Source: Lunularia cruciata (lineage: Eukaryota > Streptophyta > Marchantiopsida > Lunulariales > Lunulariaceae). Taken from it: a stretch of 64,000 nt of DNA. A program made the position numbers and the translations under genes. The notes under the pieces are model-generated. The model worked only from the letters and a program-made list of their open reading frames with translations, was not told the origin of the DNA and ran no database searches. This document shows, in pieces, positions 12,918 to 22,815 of the stretch (positions are counted from its first letter, which is position 1; every line of letters starts with the position of its first letter). The stretch is from contig OX419760.1 of the NCBI GenBank assembly GCA_948567375.1, forward strand, positions 27,094,001 to 27,158,000, read 5' to 3'.

Positions 12918-15038
12918 TTAGTCGACCTCCTCCATTCTACTGCCTTCGGCATCAGCCTCAGCCTCCAAAGCGGGCATGTCAGCGTCTACATCTGGGACAG
13001 CTTCGTCATCAATGCTCAATCCAAGCTTCAACATCCGATGAATTCGGGTGGCAAATGTGTTAGGCTCCTCTAAGCTGAAACCAGAAGTGATGAGGGCGGT
13101 ATCGAAGAGGAGAAAAACAAGATCCTTAACGGTCTTATCACTTTTGTCAACATCGGCTCTCTTTCTCAACTCGTCCATAATGCCATTCTCAGGGTTGATC
13201 TCCATAATCTTCTTGCTGGACATGTAACTTGACATGCTGCTGTCTCGTAGGGCTTGTGCCTTCATGATACGCTCCATGTTAGCAGTCCAACCATACTCAC
13301 CAGTGACCAAGCAGCACGGCGAGTCGACAATGCGGTCAGACACAACGACCTTCTCTACTTTCTCACCAAGGATATCCTTCATAACCTTGCAGAGATTGTC
13401 AAAGGCTGCCTTCTTCTCTTCCTTGTCCTTCTTCTCATCTTCGGACTCGTCCAACTTCAAGCCCTCCTTGGTTGCAGACACAAGCTTGTGTCCATCATAC
13501 TCCTTCAACTGACCAACGGCATACTCATCGATGGCATCAACCATGAACAACACCTCGTACCCCTTCTTCTTGAGAGTTTCAAGGAATGGGGAGTTCTCCA
13601 CAGCCTTCTTGCTCTCACCGGTGATGTAGTAAATTTCCTTTTGACCTTCTTTCATCCTGGTCACGTAGTCCTTCAACGTAGTCATCTCACTTCCACTCTT
13701 GGTGGAGTGGTATCTGAGGAGATCAGCCAACTTCGCTCTATTTTGGGCATCTTCGTGGATTCCAAGCTTCAAGTTCTTTGAGAAAGCTTCGTAGAACTTG
13801 TCGTACTCTTCCTTGTTCTCTGAAATTTCAGTGAACATCTCAATGCACTTCTTGACAAGGTTCTTTCTGATGACCTTCAGAATCTTGTTCTGCTGGAGAG
13901 TCTCACGTGAGATGTTCAGTGGCAGATCCTCAGAGTCGACAACTCCCTTCACGAAGCTCAAGTATTCAGGGACCAACTCCTCACAGTTGTCCATGATGAA
14001 CACACGTCTCACGTACAGCTTGATGTTGTTCATCTTCTTCTTGGTGTCTGAGAGATCGAATGGAGCTCTCTTGGGCACAAAAATTACAGCCCTGAACTCC
14101 AACTGACCCTCCACAGAGAAATGTTTTACAGCCAAATGTTCTTCCCAATCGTTAGTCAAACTCTTGTAGAAAGCGGCGTATTCGTCTTTGCTGATGTCCT
14201 CTGGCTTCCTCATCCAAATAGGCTTCTGGCTGTTGACCAAATTCCACTCGTGGAAGACTTCCTTAACCTTCTTCGTCTTCTTTTCCTTGTCCTCCTCGAC
14301 GTCTTCAATCTTCACTTTCTCTTCCTCGACCTTCTCTTCCTCGTCCTCATCATCGGAGACCTCCTTCTCTACAGTCTTCTCTACCCACAGGGATATGGGG
14401 TAGCCAATGAATTCGGAGTACTTCTTGATCAGGTCCTTCTGCCTCCTCTCTTCCAAGTACTCTACCTGATCCTCCTTCATATGCAGGGTGATCTTGGTTC
14501 CACGACCGAGAGCCTCCCCAGTAGTATCTCTAGTAACAGTGAACGATCCTCCTGCCTGAGATTCCCAGACATACTGTTCATCATCGTTGTGCTTCGATGT
14601 CACAACAACCTTCTCAGCTACAAGGTAAGCGGAGTAAAATCCGACACCGAATTGTCCGATCATGCTGACATCGGCACCGGCCGCGAGGGCTTCCATGAAC
14701 TCCTTGGTTCCAGATCTGGCGATGGTTCCCAGATTGTTAACCATGTCTGACTTTGTCATACCGATTCCACTGTCGATAATACTAAGTGTGTTGTTAGCCT
14801 TGTCCGGGACAATGTGAATGAAGAGCTCTGGTTGGCCATCTAATTTGCTCTTATCAGTCAGACTCTGAAAACGGATCTTGTCGAGAGCATCAGATGCATT
14901 ACTGATCAACTCACGAAGAAAAATCTCCTTGTTGCTGTAGAAAGTGTTGATGATGAGACTCAACAGCTGGTTGATCTCAGCTTGAAAGGCGAAGGTTTCC
15001 ACGTTGTCCTCCATCGCAGCTGAAGGAGTAACATCCAT
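12918..15038 (-). CDS. HSP90: Cytosolic HSP90 molecular chaperone
   Basis: ATP-dependent dimeric chaperone of the cytosol that folds client kinases and receptors with TPR co-chaperones. The intronless 706-residue frame is the usual length. The GHKL ATPase domain shows the catalytic Glu in [15 protein letters not shown] (about residue 43), the Asp of DSGIGM (89) and the lid segment [13 protein letters not shown] (128-140). A Glu/Lys-rich charged linker spans roughly 226-262. The middle domain has WMRKPE and the catalytic-loop Arg in [11 protein letters not shown]. The C-terminus is MEEVD, the TPR-docking tail specific to cytosolic forms. No ER or organelle signal is visible. I chose the ATG at 15038; the frame stays open to an ATG at 15101, but that leader lies mostly within the probable 5'-UTR intron. 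A start at 15014 (MEDNVE) is also possible. The gene looks intact and functional. Confidence 0.97.
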   Translation of the reverse strand: MDVTPSAAMEDNVETFAFQAEINQLLSLIINTFYSNKEIFLRELISNASDALDKIRFQSLTDKSKLDGQPELFIHIVPDKANNTLSIIDSGIGMTKSDMVNNLGTIARSGTKEFMEALAAGADVSMIGQFGVGFYSAYLVAEKVVVTSKHNDDEQYVWESQAGGSFTVTRDTTGEALGRGTKITLHMKEDQVEYLEERRQKDLIKKYSEFIGYPISLWVEKTVEKEVSDDEDEEEKVEEEKVKIEDVEEDKEKKTKKVKEVFHEWNLVNSQKPIWMRKPEDISKDEYAAFYKSLTNDWEEHLAVKHFSVEGQLEFRAVIFVPKRAPFDLSDTKKKMNNIKLYVRRVFIMDNCEELVPEYLSFVKGVVDSEDLPLNISRETLQQNKILKVIRKNLVKKCIEMFTEISENKEEYDKFYEAFSKNLKLGIHEDAQNRAKLADLLRYHSTKSGSEMTTLKDYVTRMKEGQKEIYYITGESKKAVENSPFLETLKKKGYEVLFMVDAIDEYAVGQLKEYDGHKLVSATKEGLKLDESEDEKKDKEEKKAAFDNLCKVMKDILGEKVEKVVVSDRIVDSPCCLVTGEYGWTANMERIMKAQALRDSSMSSYMSSKKIMEINPENGIMDELRKRADVDKSDKTVKDLVFLLFDTALITSGFSLEEPNTFATRIHRMLKLGLSIDDEAVPDVDADMPALEAEADAEGSRMEEVD

Positions 15039-15066
15039 GTTGGAAGGCGCCTTCGAAATACGACAG

Positions 15067-15529
15067 CTGAGAAGCAAAACCACGAAATCGGTAAGATTCA
15101 CAACGATCCCGCACCAGAACGTCTGGACTTCAATCTAAACACACCAGATTAACCAGGCCAAATGATGGCGACTAAGACAGGTCGCAGCCTTCAGAATGAG
15201 TTAGAAGAGTTCAGAAGGATCCACCAGAACAAACGTCCTTTCACACAGTCAGCCCAAATAAGAAGTGAGTTCGATATCACGACATCGACACTTCAAATCT
15301 GCGACAACCCTGACCCCCAGACACGCGCATTGCCGCTAGATCAAAATGTGCACGACTTTACAAGCCCGAATACTCTCTGCTTCCCCGTCGTCTGCCAACT
15401 TAAAACACATTCATTCAACCACGTTCGACGCGTCTAGTTTACAGCATTCCGACCATCAAAAGAGATATTGATCATACCAGAGATTGAAAGACAAAGCTAC
15501 CCTAAAGCAACACGGAAACGGAGACTTAC
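15067..15529 (-). other. Probable 5'-UTR intron of HSP90
   Basis: On the minus strand a consensus donor (tctcg then gtaagt) sits at 15530/15529. A pyrimidine-rich acceptor (gttttgcttctcag) ends at 15067, 28 bases before the chosen ATG. The 463-bp interval would leave the whole CDS in the second exon. This is a prediction from splice motifs only. It explains why the in-frame ATG at 15101 is unlikely to be used. Confidence 0.5.
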
Positions 15530-15530
15530 C

Positions 15531-15830
15531 GAGAGGAGGGCTCGATGACAACCTTGCGCGGCAGGTTCGAAGAAGAGACTCGCTCCAAACGAACGAAGCA
15601 AGTAAGTAGGCTTCCCGCCGCGCTCTCTATGCACCAGCTGCTGAAGGAAACGACTGCAGCCCTGGAACGGAGTCACGAGAGTTTTGACCTACTGCCGAGA
15701 AACCCAGACGTTTCTCGAACGTCTTTTCCATTCCCGTCAAGCGAAGCTAACGTCTAGAACCCTGTTGTGCGCGGAGGAAACAGCTCCGATTGAAAGTTCA
15801 TACGGATGCTCGGCTTCAATCAATTTTAAA
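15531..15830 (-). promoter_or_regulatory. HSP90 first exon and heat-shock-element promoter region
   Basis: Two perfect inverted nGAAnnTTCn/nTTCnnGAAn pairs lie upstream of the predicted donor: ttcTCgaa at 15712-15719 and gaaAGttc at 15792-15799. The first sits inside a longer palindrome, gacgtt...aacgtc (15707-15723), with an imperfect third unit. Heat-shock factor binds arrays of such units, so heat induction is expected. A degenerate one-unit match next to the donor (ttcgaagaag, 15566-15575) may lie in the transcribed leader. I see no convincing TATA box, and the transcription start is unknown. Confidence 0.5.
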
Positions 15831-16615
15831 CCGTGGATGACGATCGGCCGCATATCGAAGGGTATCACATACAATGTGGGACCAACCGAGCGTTCCACCT
15901 CCGTCGAGAATGTAACGGACAGACTTTTGGCTTTCAACGGACTTGGCTTGAGTGCGCAACCAGCTTAAAACTGGGCGGCAGAAAGCCTGCCGTCAGATGT
16001 CTACTATACACGGATGGGATTAGACTCCTCTTTTGGAATATTTGGTGGGTCTGTTCCTCAATAGGTTAACCGTGTGGTTGACTCTTAGGGTGTTGCTTCC
16101 AAACCCCCCAGTGCCCTAAGACACCTCATATATAGTATTCAAGTATTCATTAGTTTATTGACTATCAATATTTCCACATTTTTAAATTGACCTGTTCCTG
16201 TCCCGTTGTATCTTATTCGATCGTCAGGACATTTGCTACACTTTTCATGTTGTGTCTATCCCAAGGAGGTGTAGCGACCATAAGTAAAAACTTTCCCAAC
16301 TGGCCCTACGAACTGTTAAGAGGTGCGTCTACCTTGTCCAAAAATATTCTTAAACTAATATTCTGGATAAGATAAAATCAAATCCAATTTCAGCGTTTTC
16401 CTCTTGGTTAGTTCATTTCTTTCTTGCAGCACACTTAACATAATCCTTTTCTTTCCCAATGTTATTCCAGCAAATGAGAGATAGTCTGTCCCACGGGCGA
16501 AAGAATATTTTACACCTTTTGTTTCACTATTGTCAGATTTAACTAAATGTTTACAGTCTTCCTTGATGGAGCGATAGTGTGAGCATATGTTACATTCTCT
16601 CTTAGTCTACTCTTC
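15831..16615. other. Distal upstream region of HSP90, no gene seen
   Basis: CpG-rich near HSP90 and more AT-rich after about 16100. ORFs are short and motif-less. More distal regulatory sites may be present but none can be singled out. Confidence 0.35.
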
Positions 16616-16619
16616 CATT

Positions 16620-17650
16620 CCTCATGCTACTAGAGCAGGTCTTCGCTCTTGCTCCGGCAAGGGTGCATGCTCTTGGATCCTAGCTTGATAGTGCATTAGG
16701 GCAGTCCGACTCGCACCAGCTACTTTCTCTACAACAATGAGGTTTTGCTTAGGTTTGGTCCACCCATGTGCATCTTGATTACTCACTTGTGAGTGTGGTT
16801 CTACACTAGATGCAACAGTGGTCCACATGACACGGTGTCCTTTTGGAGGATAACTACCCATGCTGTCATTAGAGATATAGTGTTTGCTCTGGCACAAGAG
16901 AGTGGATACTTGGCTTGGAGTGAGCGTTCATGTGCTTTGCAAACGACACATGTTAGGGCAGACCTATACTTGGTCCAAGATGATCAAGTGACAATAGCGG
17001 ATGTGGTGGTTACGGGCCCTATGTGGGATGCAATCTTGGAGGGAGTGATTACCGATCCCCTTGGATGGGTGGCGAGTGCAGTAGTAGGTTGCAAGGTCTC
17101 CAAGTATAGGAGCATGCAACGAGATCACCTCTTTGTTCCTCTAGCCTTGGAGTTATATGGAGCGATGGACACGGCATTTTATACGTTTGTCAAGGAGTGC
17201 ATGAGAGCTTATCATGTTAGACGTTATAAAGGGTACCACTCTCACTCTCATACTTTGTAGCATATTTTAGACAGCGTGTGTCCATTGCTCTACAAATGGC
17301 AATGGCTAGTGCAATCCATAGGAGAGCAATCAAATAAGGTGATGTTTCTTTGGATGCTCTAGTTGTGTGTAGACCGTACGACTTGCATAGCTCGGATATC
17401 TTAGATGCAAAGGGCAGATTTCTCATATAGACTTTATTGGGGCTTAGCCATGGTATCTTTTTGTCTCTCCCTTGTACTGCTTGATGGGGTCTTTCCATCC
17501 TTTCTTTTCATGGGGTCTTTCCATCCTTTCTTTTCCCTACGCGGTCGCCTCCTCTCTTAACATGATGACAATAACTCTATGAAACCATTTGGATTTCTTA
17601 AGCTATAATGATGATCTATTATTAGTTGTTAGGTTCAAGATGAGGAAACA
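16620..17650 (+). pseudogene. Zinc finger plus restriction-like endonuclease, 3' end of a non-LTR-like element
   Basis: Read across frames, this is the C-terminal part of an element protein. A Cys/His finger (CECGSTLDATVVHMTRCP, about 16788-16841, frame 3) is followed after a frameshift by an open stretch to 17260. That stretch has RADLYLV and TIADVVVTGP, then a downstream Lys (GCKVSKYRS) and FVPLALELYGAMDTA. This spacing of Asp, Asp and Lys fits a PD-(D/E)XK fold. After another shift, RVSIALQMAMASAIHRRAIK (about 17270-17330) continues the tail. A CCHC finger followed by a restriction-like endonuclease is the C-terminal order of R2-type non-LTR retrotransposons. No reverse transcriptase lies upstream, so the copy is 5'-truncated. 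Alternative: a different element with a related nuclease. Confidence 0.5.
17484..17535 (+). repeat. Exact 26-bp tandem duplication
   Basis: The 26-bp unit starting atggggtctttcc and ending tttcttttc is present twice, back to back. The homologous place in the left copy (about 10375-10400) has a single unit. The duplication is therefore younger than the split of the two copies, or was lost in the left one. Confidence 0.8.
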
Positions 17651-19730
17651 AGTCTCTCGTACAAGTATCTGAAATGCCTATGGAACAATCAAATCTTCAA
17701 ATGATTCAATTGACAGAAGGTTGATTGATCAAATCAATCAGGGCTTCATAAGGAGGGAAGAACTTTAAATTGTCCATTGTACCTAAAAAGTCACAAAAGG
17801 TCGAGTAAGTATAATAAGAATATATCACTTTTGGGGAAAAGGCAAGTTGTTTCTATTCTTTTTCTTTTTTAAGCAAATTTGAATAGAAAACAAAAGACCT
17901 CTATTATTAGAGAGAATATATCAGTTATATTTATATAGGCTAACTAGATATGAATTTTGCTCCATTCTCCCTGGCATCCATCTTCATGGGTTACATTATA
18001 TTGAATCTTATGAAGTAAGATTCGTTAGAGTGTAATTTTTAAGAATGTTAGTGGATGTGAAATCTTTCACAACTCATTCTTATGGACATTGTGTCTAAAG
18101 TGTTGTATATTATCCATTAAAGATGTTAAAATTGTTGAGAGAAGAGGTGAGACTGTAATTAAATGCTTCAATATGCTATGACTTGATAAAATATAATAAA
18201 ATGAATTCATATTTTCTAAGCTACTAATTTTATAAATATTGTTATTTGAAATAAATATTGAAATTATTTTACCAAATAATCAAAAATTATATATCTTGGT
18301 ATAAGAGGTATGATGAAAATTATCTTAGAATTGTAATCCTTTATCTTTGAATGTATTTTTAATATTTCTATTAAATCATGAAATATATATACTCTCAGAT
18401 TTTGACTTAGTAGTTTTTATTTCAATTTATACTTTGTTGTTGTGAAAGGTTCAACATTTCACATTTGTTGTGTATCAAACAATAAAATAAATAGTTTATT
18501 TGGTGGCTATCTACATTAGGTGAGATACCTCTCCATTGAATTGATATAACTTTCACTTCTCCTCTTTGAGCTGTATAAAAAGGAATTTTGCAAATATATG
18601 AAAAATAAAGCAAATGAACATAGATCAAAAATATAATTCAAAAACCCAAAATTTAATTACATTGCAGAAATTTTAGTATGAATATTATATCAAATATATA
18701 AATTTGATACGAAATAAATAAAATTATAGAATAAATTAACGTTATCCTCGAAATAACAACGAAATTTTCAAAAACCTGCGAATAACTGATGTGACGTAAA
18801 GTAATATGAAAATGAAATCCACGTTAAACTCGCGACTGTGATGGGTATGTTTAAAGGAAAATATGACATTTAATGGTAAATTACAAGGTACAGACGGCAC
18901 GGACCACTTCACATGTGCAGAATATCCCCCCTTAACATTAAGGTGCGTTTAGTGCCTCTGCGGATAACGTTATTATAAAAACAAGATACATACAGATGAC
19001 ACATACACTACAAGATACATTAGGGGGTTTCAGTTTCGAAATTTACGGGAGGGGCACCTCTATAGGAAGTGTACAGTAAGTAATTCCTGTATATTCCTAT
19101 AACGGGTCCCGTAAATAATGCTATGTTCATTTATGAATAGTGCCCTAATTATTTAGGGTTTAGATTAATTTTGATGGGATGCAAATTCAGGGTTTACGTT
19201 AATTTTGATGTGATGCAAAGTTTGGGTTGGACTTATGGTCTATGTGACAACCAGCGTGTAATCCCCTTATAGCTTAAGGGTTTTGAAAATCATGACCCCG
19301 TAACCTTTAGAGGGTTATAGGAGGTGTTCCTAGACAATTCATAGATTTTCCTCCCACGTGGTGTAACTGTATAAGGTTAAACAGTACACGGGACATCCCA
19401 TAAAATATTGAATGATAGCAAATAGAAGCTAATTGAAACTCCATTTTCAAGTCAGTGCTCGATCCTTGAGATTGAAAAATAGTACGGGGTTTAGGAAATA
19501 GTTTTGATGGAGGTTTATGTGATAAATAATAAATTTTATAATTATTTCTAGTGAACTCTATAGGGAGATGAGGTGCTAATAAATGAACATCCTGTAACTT
19601 ATGTTTCAGTATATTTATAAAAACAAGACGCTATATTATAGATATTTAGGGTTACCATGTTGAAACAAATGATTGTTAGAAGAGGTGACGTGACATCTTG
19701 AGAGGGTTGCCATGTTTTTTGGTGGGTGAT
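17651..19730. other. AT-rich DNA, no gene seen
   Basis: CpG becomes rare again to the right of about 17650. Only short ORFs without motifs are present. One small tandem repeat lies at 19154-19222. Confidence 0.4.
19154..19222. repeat. Tandem duplication of about 35 bp
   Basis: The unit 'agggttta.attaattttgatg.gatgcaaa' occurs twice, with 'gttaattttgatgtgatgca' in the second copy. A degenerate start of a third unit follows (gtttgggtt). It is not telomeric: TTTAGGG occurs only once. Confidence 0.55.
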
Positions 19731-20334
19731 TGTAATACAAGTAGCTAGACATATTATCTGGAGGTGTAAATTTGCTTGGTGATATCTAGAAGGATGTTGT
19801 GTACAATAAGCTAGGACAATAAGACAAAGGTGTCACCAAAAGAGTATCTCTACTAATAAAACAAAGGTCAAAAATAGCTTGAAAACTTTAGAGCCAGTTT
19901 TGGATGCCTTAACGGATGAATTGGGCCTCAAAAATGACAAGATTCCTCTCACTCAAGAAGGAAAGGTTTGCCTTCTCACCTCTTCCCTGCTGATTTGTCT
20001 TTTTGAGAGCTTTTCAATGATACCTCACCCATGTGATTCTAAGCTCCCTATAGGAAGATTCCCTAAAGATTCATTTTGGTCAAACCTATTTGAGCAACTA
20101 GACAGGACAAAGATTGACATATCACCCATCCAAACAACTAATCCAAGGATGGAGCTCCCTGACAGGTCACAAATCCATGTATTTGATCCAAGGGTGGAAC
20201 TTCCTTTGAGTGGATCCTCTTTGCCATATATAAAGAGAATGTGCTCCTTTGGGGCATCGGAGTATTGAGTGTGAAACTTGAGTTTTCTCTCTTGAATCTC
20301 TCTTGGAGAGTTCTCTTGTCCTCTTAGTATTACA
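19731..20334 (+). mobile_element. Solo LTR 'D' with perfect 5-bp target duplication
   Basis: A 604-bp element with the inverted termini tgtaatac and gtattaca. It is flanked by gtgat at 19726-19730 and gtgat at 20335-20339. A promoter-like tatataaag lies near 20226. It aligns throughout with the copies at 28086-28666 (inverse) and 59193-59928. No internal retroelement sequence adjoins it, so it is a solo LTR left by LTR-LTR recombination. The 129-residue ORF inside it is not a gene. Confidence 0.85.
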
Positions 20335-20744
20335 GTGATTCTCGGAGTGTGATTTATGAAATTTTTTGGTGGATCCAAAATGCAACTCTCAACTATACAA
20401 GCTCAAATTCACCATAGGTGTGCAAATGCTCTAGTTAGTAAACTAAGCAATGGGTTTTGTAGTTTTCATTGGTGTGGTGGTTCATTTCCATAGGTTAGTG
20501 CAGCAAGGGAGATAGCATGAGTTATGGAAAATGATATGCGCCGCCTATGGAAACCAAGAAATTGATTGAATGCAAGGAATTTTACTCCAAAAGTGCAACA
20601 AAAAGTTACCAATGAGAGATCAAGCACTTGATTGCAATGCAAGCTCATATAATGCCTAAGCTTAGATGTAGAACCAAGACCACAACCTAAAAAATAAGGG
20701 AAATTTGGAGAATTGTTGAGGATGACTTCTTCCATGCCAAGTAG

Positions 20745-20850
20745 AACAAAAGAGGACAAATTGTTCCGCATGGTGATGCACTATTATGGCCAAATATCAA
20801 ATTATTTAGAAGACCCTAAGCATTTTGCACAAATTCATGGTAGGAATTGT
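20745..20850 (+). pseudogene. Unrecognised coding relic, copy 1
   Basis: It translates to FRMVMHYYGQISNYLED, and a relic at 47975-48085 (+) gives FRMVQNHYSKIIDYLED in the same order with similar flanks. Preservation of the amino-acid pattern suggests both derive from one dispersed coding element. I do not recognise the family. Too short and broken to be active. Confidence 0.4.
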
Positions 20851-22711
20851 AGAAAGCACATTCAAAATCCACTAATTTTAATTTCATTGCTTGGGAGGTT
20901 CAGGTTTTGGTTTTGGTTAGCTTTTGGTTTGGAAGGGGTAAGAATTCTTAGTTCTATTACAAGTGATATTTACCTTAGGAATGGGTGCCATCAAGCAGCT
21001 ATAGGTGAAAGCATATTTAATCCTAAATTAGCACACTACACCAGTTAGTGCTTTCCATGGTGTCCTCAAGGTAGACATGCAACTAAATTGATGGAATTTA
21101 GGCCATTAGTTATCAACCACCTCAAGTCATACTACATATTTATAACATCTTTCAGTCAAGTTCTTGTGACAAAAAGTGATCGGGATGATGGCAAATCAAA
21201 GGCATAGTTATTGTGGCAAAGTCCAATGCACACACTTGGAGAAAATAATGATGATTGGGTCAAAATGATGAGTGGTTTTTATCCCAACTTGGACTTCTAT
21301 CTGTGGCCAAAGCCCATCCAACTGATCTTTTATTAGCACAAATTTTCTAGCAAAGTCAAGAAACCATTTCTCTATTCTTCTCTATATATAAGTGCCTAGA
21401 TGAGTGTTTTGTACTTCATATGAATATATATCAACCCCAAGTGTTGGCAATATAGGAAACCATCAATTTATTTAACTTCCTTAATTTACAAATTTAGTCT
21501 CAAATTGGGTTTTGAGCCAAGATGTGCAGATTTGGGAAGTGGAGGTCATGGAGATAGTCAAAGATCTCATGCATAGGTATATTTTATCATGAAACTGTGT
21601 TTGGCACAGCTCTCAAATTTCCTAGTTTGGCTTGCTTGTTCTTTGTTCAGAATCCCTAGATTTATCTTCTTGCCAAAATGGACAAGGTAGTATAATTAGT
21701 TTGTACAAAGCTCTTGCATGATTTACAGGATGTACAATGCTTGTTTTGAGATTTTAGTAACTTAGGATATTGTTCAATGACCATTTGAAACACTCAACTT
21801 ACCTCAATAGATCTTGGTGTTTCTCTTCAACAATAGAATCTCTTATAGTTGTATTGTTTGTTCACTTTCTTGAACAGCTCAAAGGAAAGCAAAGAAGGCT
21901 TTCTTTCAAAACTCCCTTCCACATATATCTCTATTTGAGCTTGAGTTCCTTACGACCTCATGAATCTAGACATCAAGTTACAAGGATGTATTGAGTTCCC
22001 ATACTGCAACTTTAGTGTTTAAAGCTTTACATACCGCCTTCAAATTTTTGAGAATCAATTCTGAGTGAGGAACAACCCCAAATCCACAACCTAGACTAAT
22101 GTTTCTGTTATAATTCAATGAAAGGCAAAATCTGAAATATTTCCCAATAGCACTATCCACCATTGTCATATTGTCTTCATCAAAAGGTATACCTGGCACT
22201 CCATGCCTTGTGTAGCATTTATCAAAGATATCTCACTTTTAATTTCTCAACCTCATGTTGAGTCAAAAGTATGGACTATCTATATAGTTAGGGTCAAGAA
22301 TCTGAATTGATTAGTTTCTCAACTTTGTTGAACTTCAACTCTCTCTTTGATTGAACTGACAAGTTAGTGCCAAACATTTTGCGCCAAAATTGAAAATTAA
22401 CATGGTTATTTTCCTTACTGTGGAGGATCCACTAGGGACCAAAACATCAGAGAATCAGCATGAAAACATGACAACAATACATGCTATGGGCACCATCAAG
22501 TTATGATGGATGAAAGCCTATTTAAAGTCTACATGCACCTTTTCCTTATTACATTGGGCATCAATAGGCGCTAGCCTACCAACCAATGTCGTCCAATGTA
22601 CATCGAGTGTAACCCAACATCTTCCAATGCACATTAGGCATCACCTAATGCCTTCTTGCCTTCTTACATAAGATCCATAACTAGTGTCAATATGTAGTAA
22701 CTTGCTAAACT

Positions 22712-22815
22712 TAGATTACTAAATTGTCAATAAAATAAGATTTGTAAATAGTGATAGTAGGAATAATAGTGTGCTAAACTTAGAATACTAAATTGTAAAT
22801 AAAATAAGATCATGG
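22712..22815. repeat. Diverged tandem duplication, about 72-bp period
   Basis: 'tgctaaacttagattacta' followed by 'aattgtcaataaaataagat' recurs 72 bp later as 'tgctaaacttagaatacta' followed by 'aattgtaaataaaataagat'. Just beyond (22858-22893), an 18-bp unit gaagaataattgaatgaa is also doubled. Confidence 0.65.

Noticed and set aside
13234-14750. Plus-strand ORFs of up to 209 residues opposite HSP90
   Set aside because: They are antisense shadows of the codon-biased HSP90 CDS and show no motif of their own.
15039-15101. N-terminal 21-residue extension of HSP90
   Set aside because: It is open in frame, but most of it lies upstream of a good splice acceptor at 15067. The sequence does not resemble HSP90 N-termini or a targeting peptide; the family start fits 15038.
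19130-19230. Telomere-like repeat
   Set aside because: Only one TTTAGGG occurs. The repetition is a ~35-bp unit, not a heptamer.
19879-20268. 129-residue plus-strand ORF
   Set aside because: It lies entirely inside the solo LTR D and is not conserved as a frame in copies E and F.
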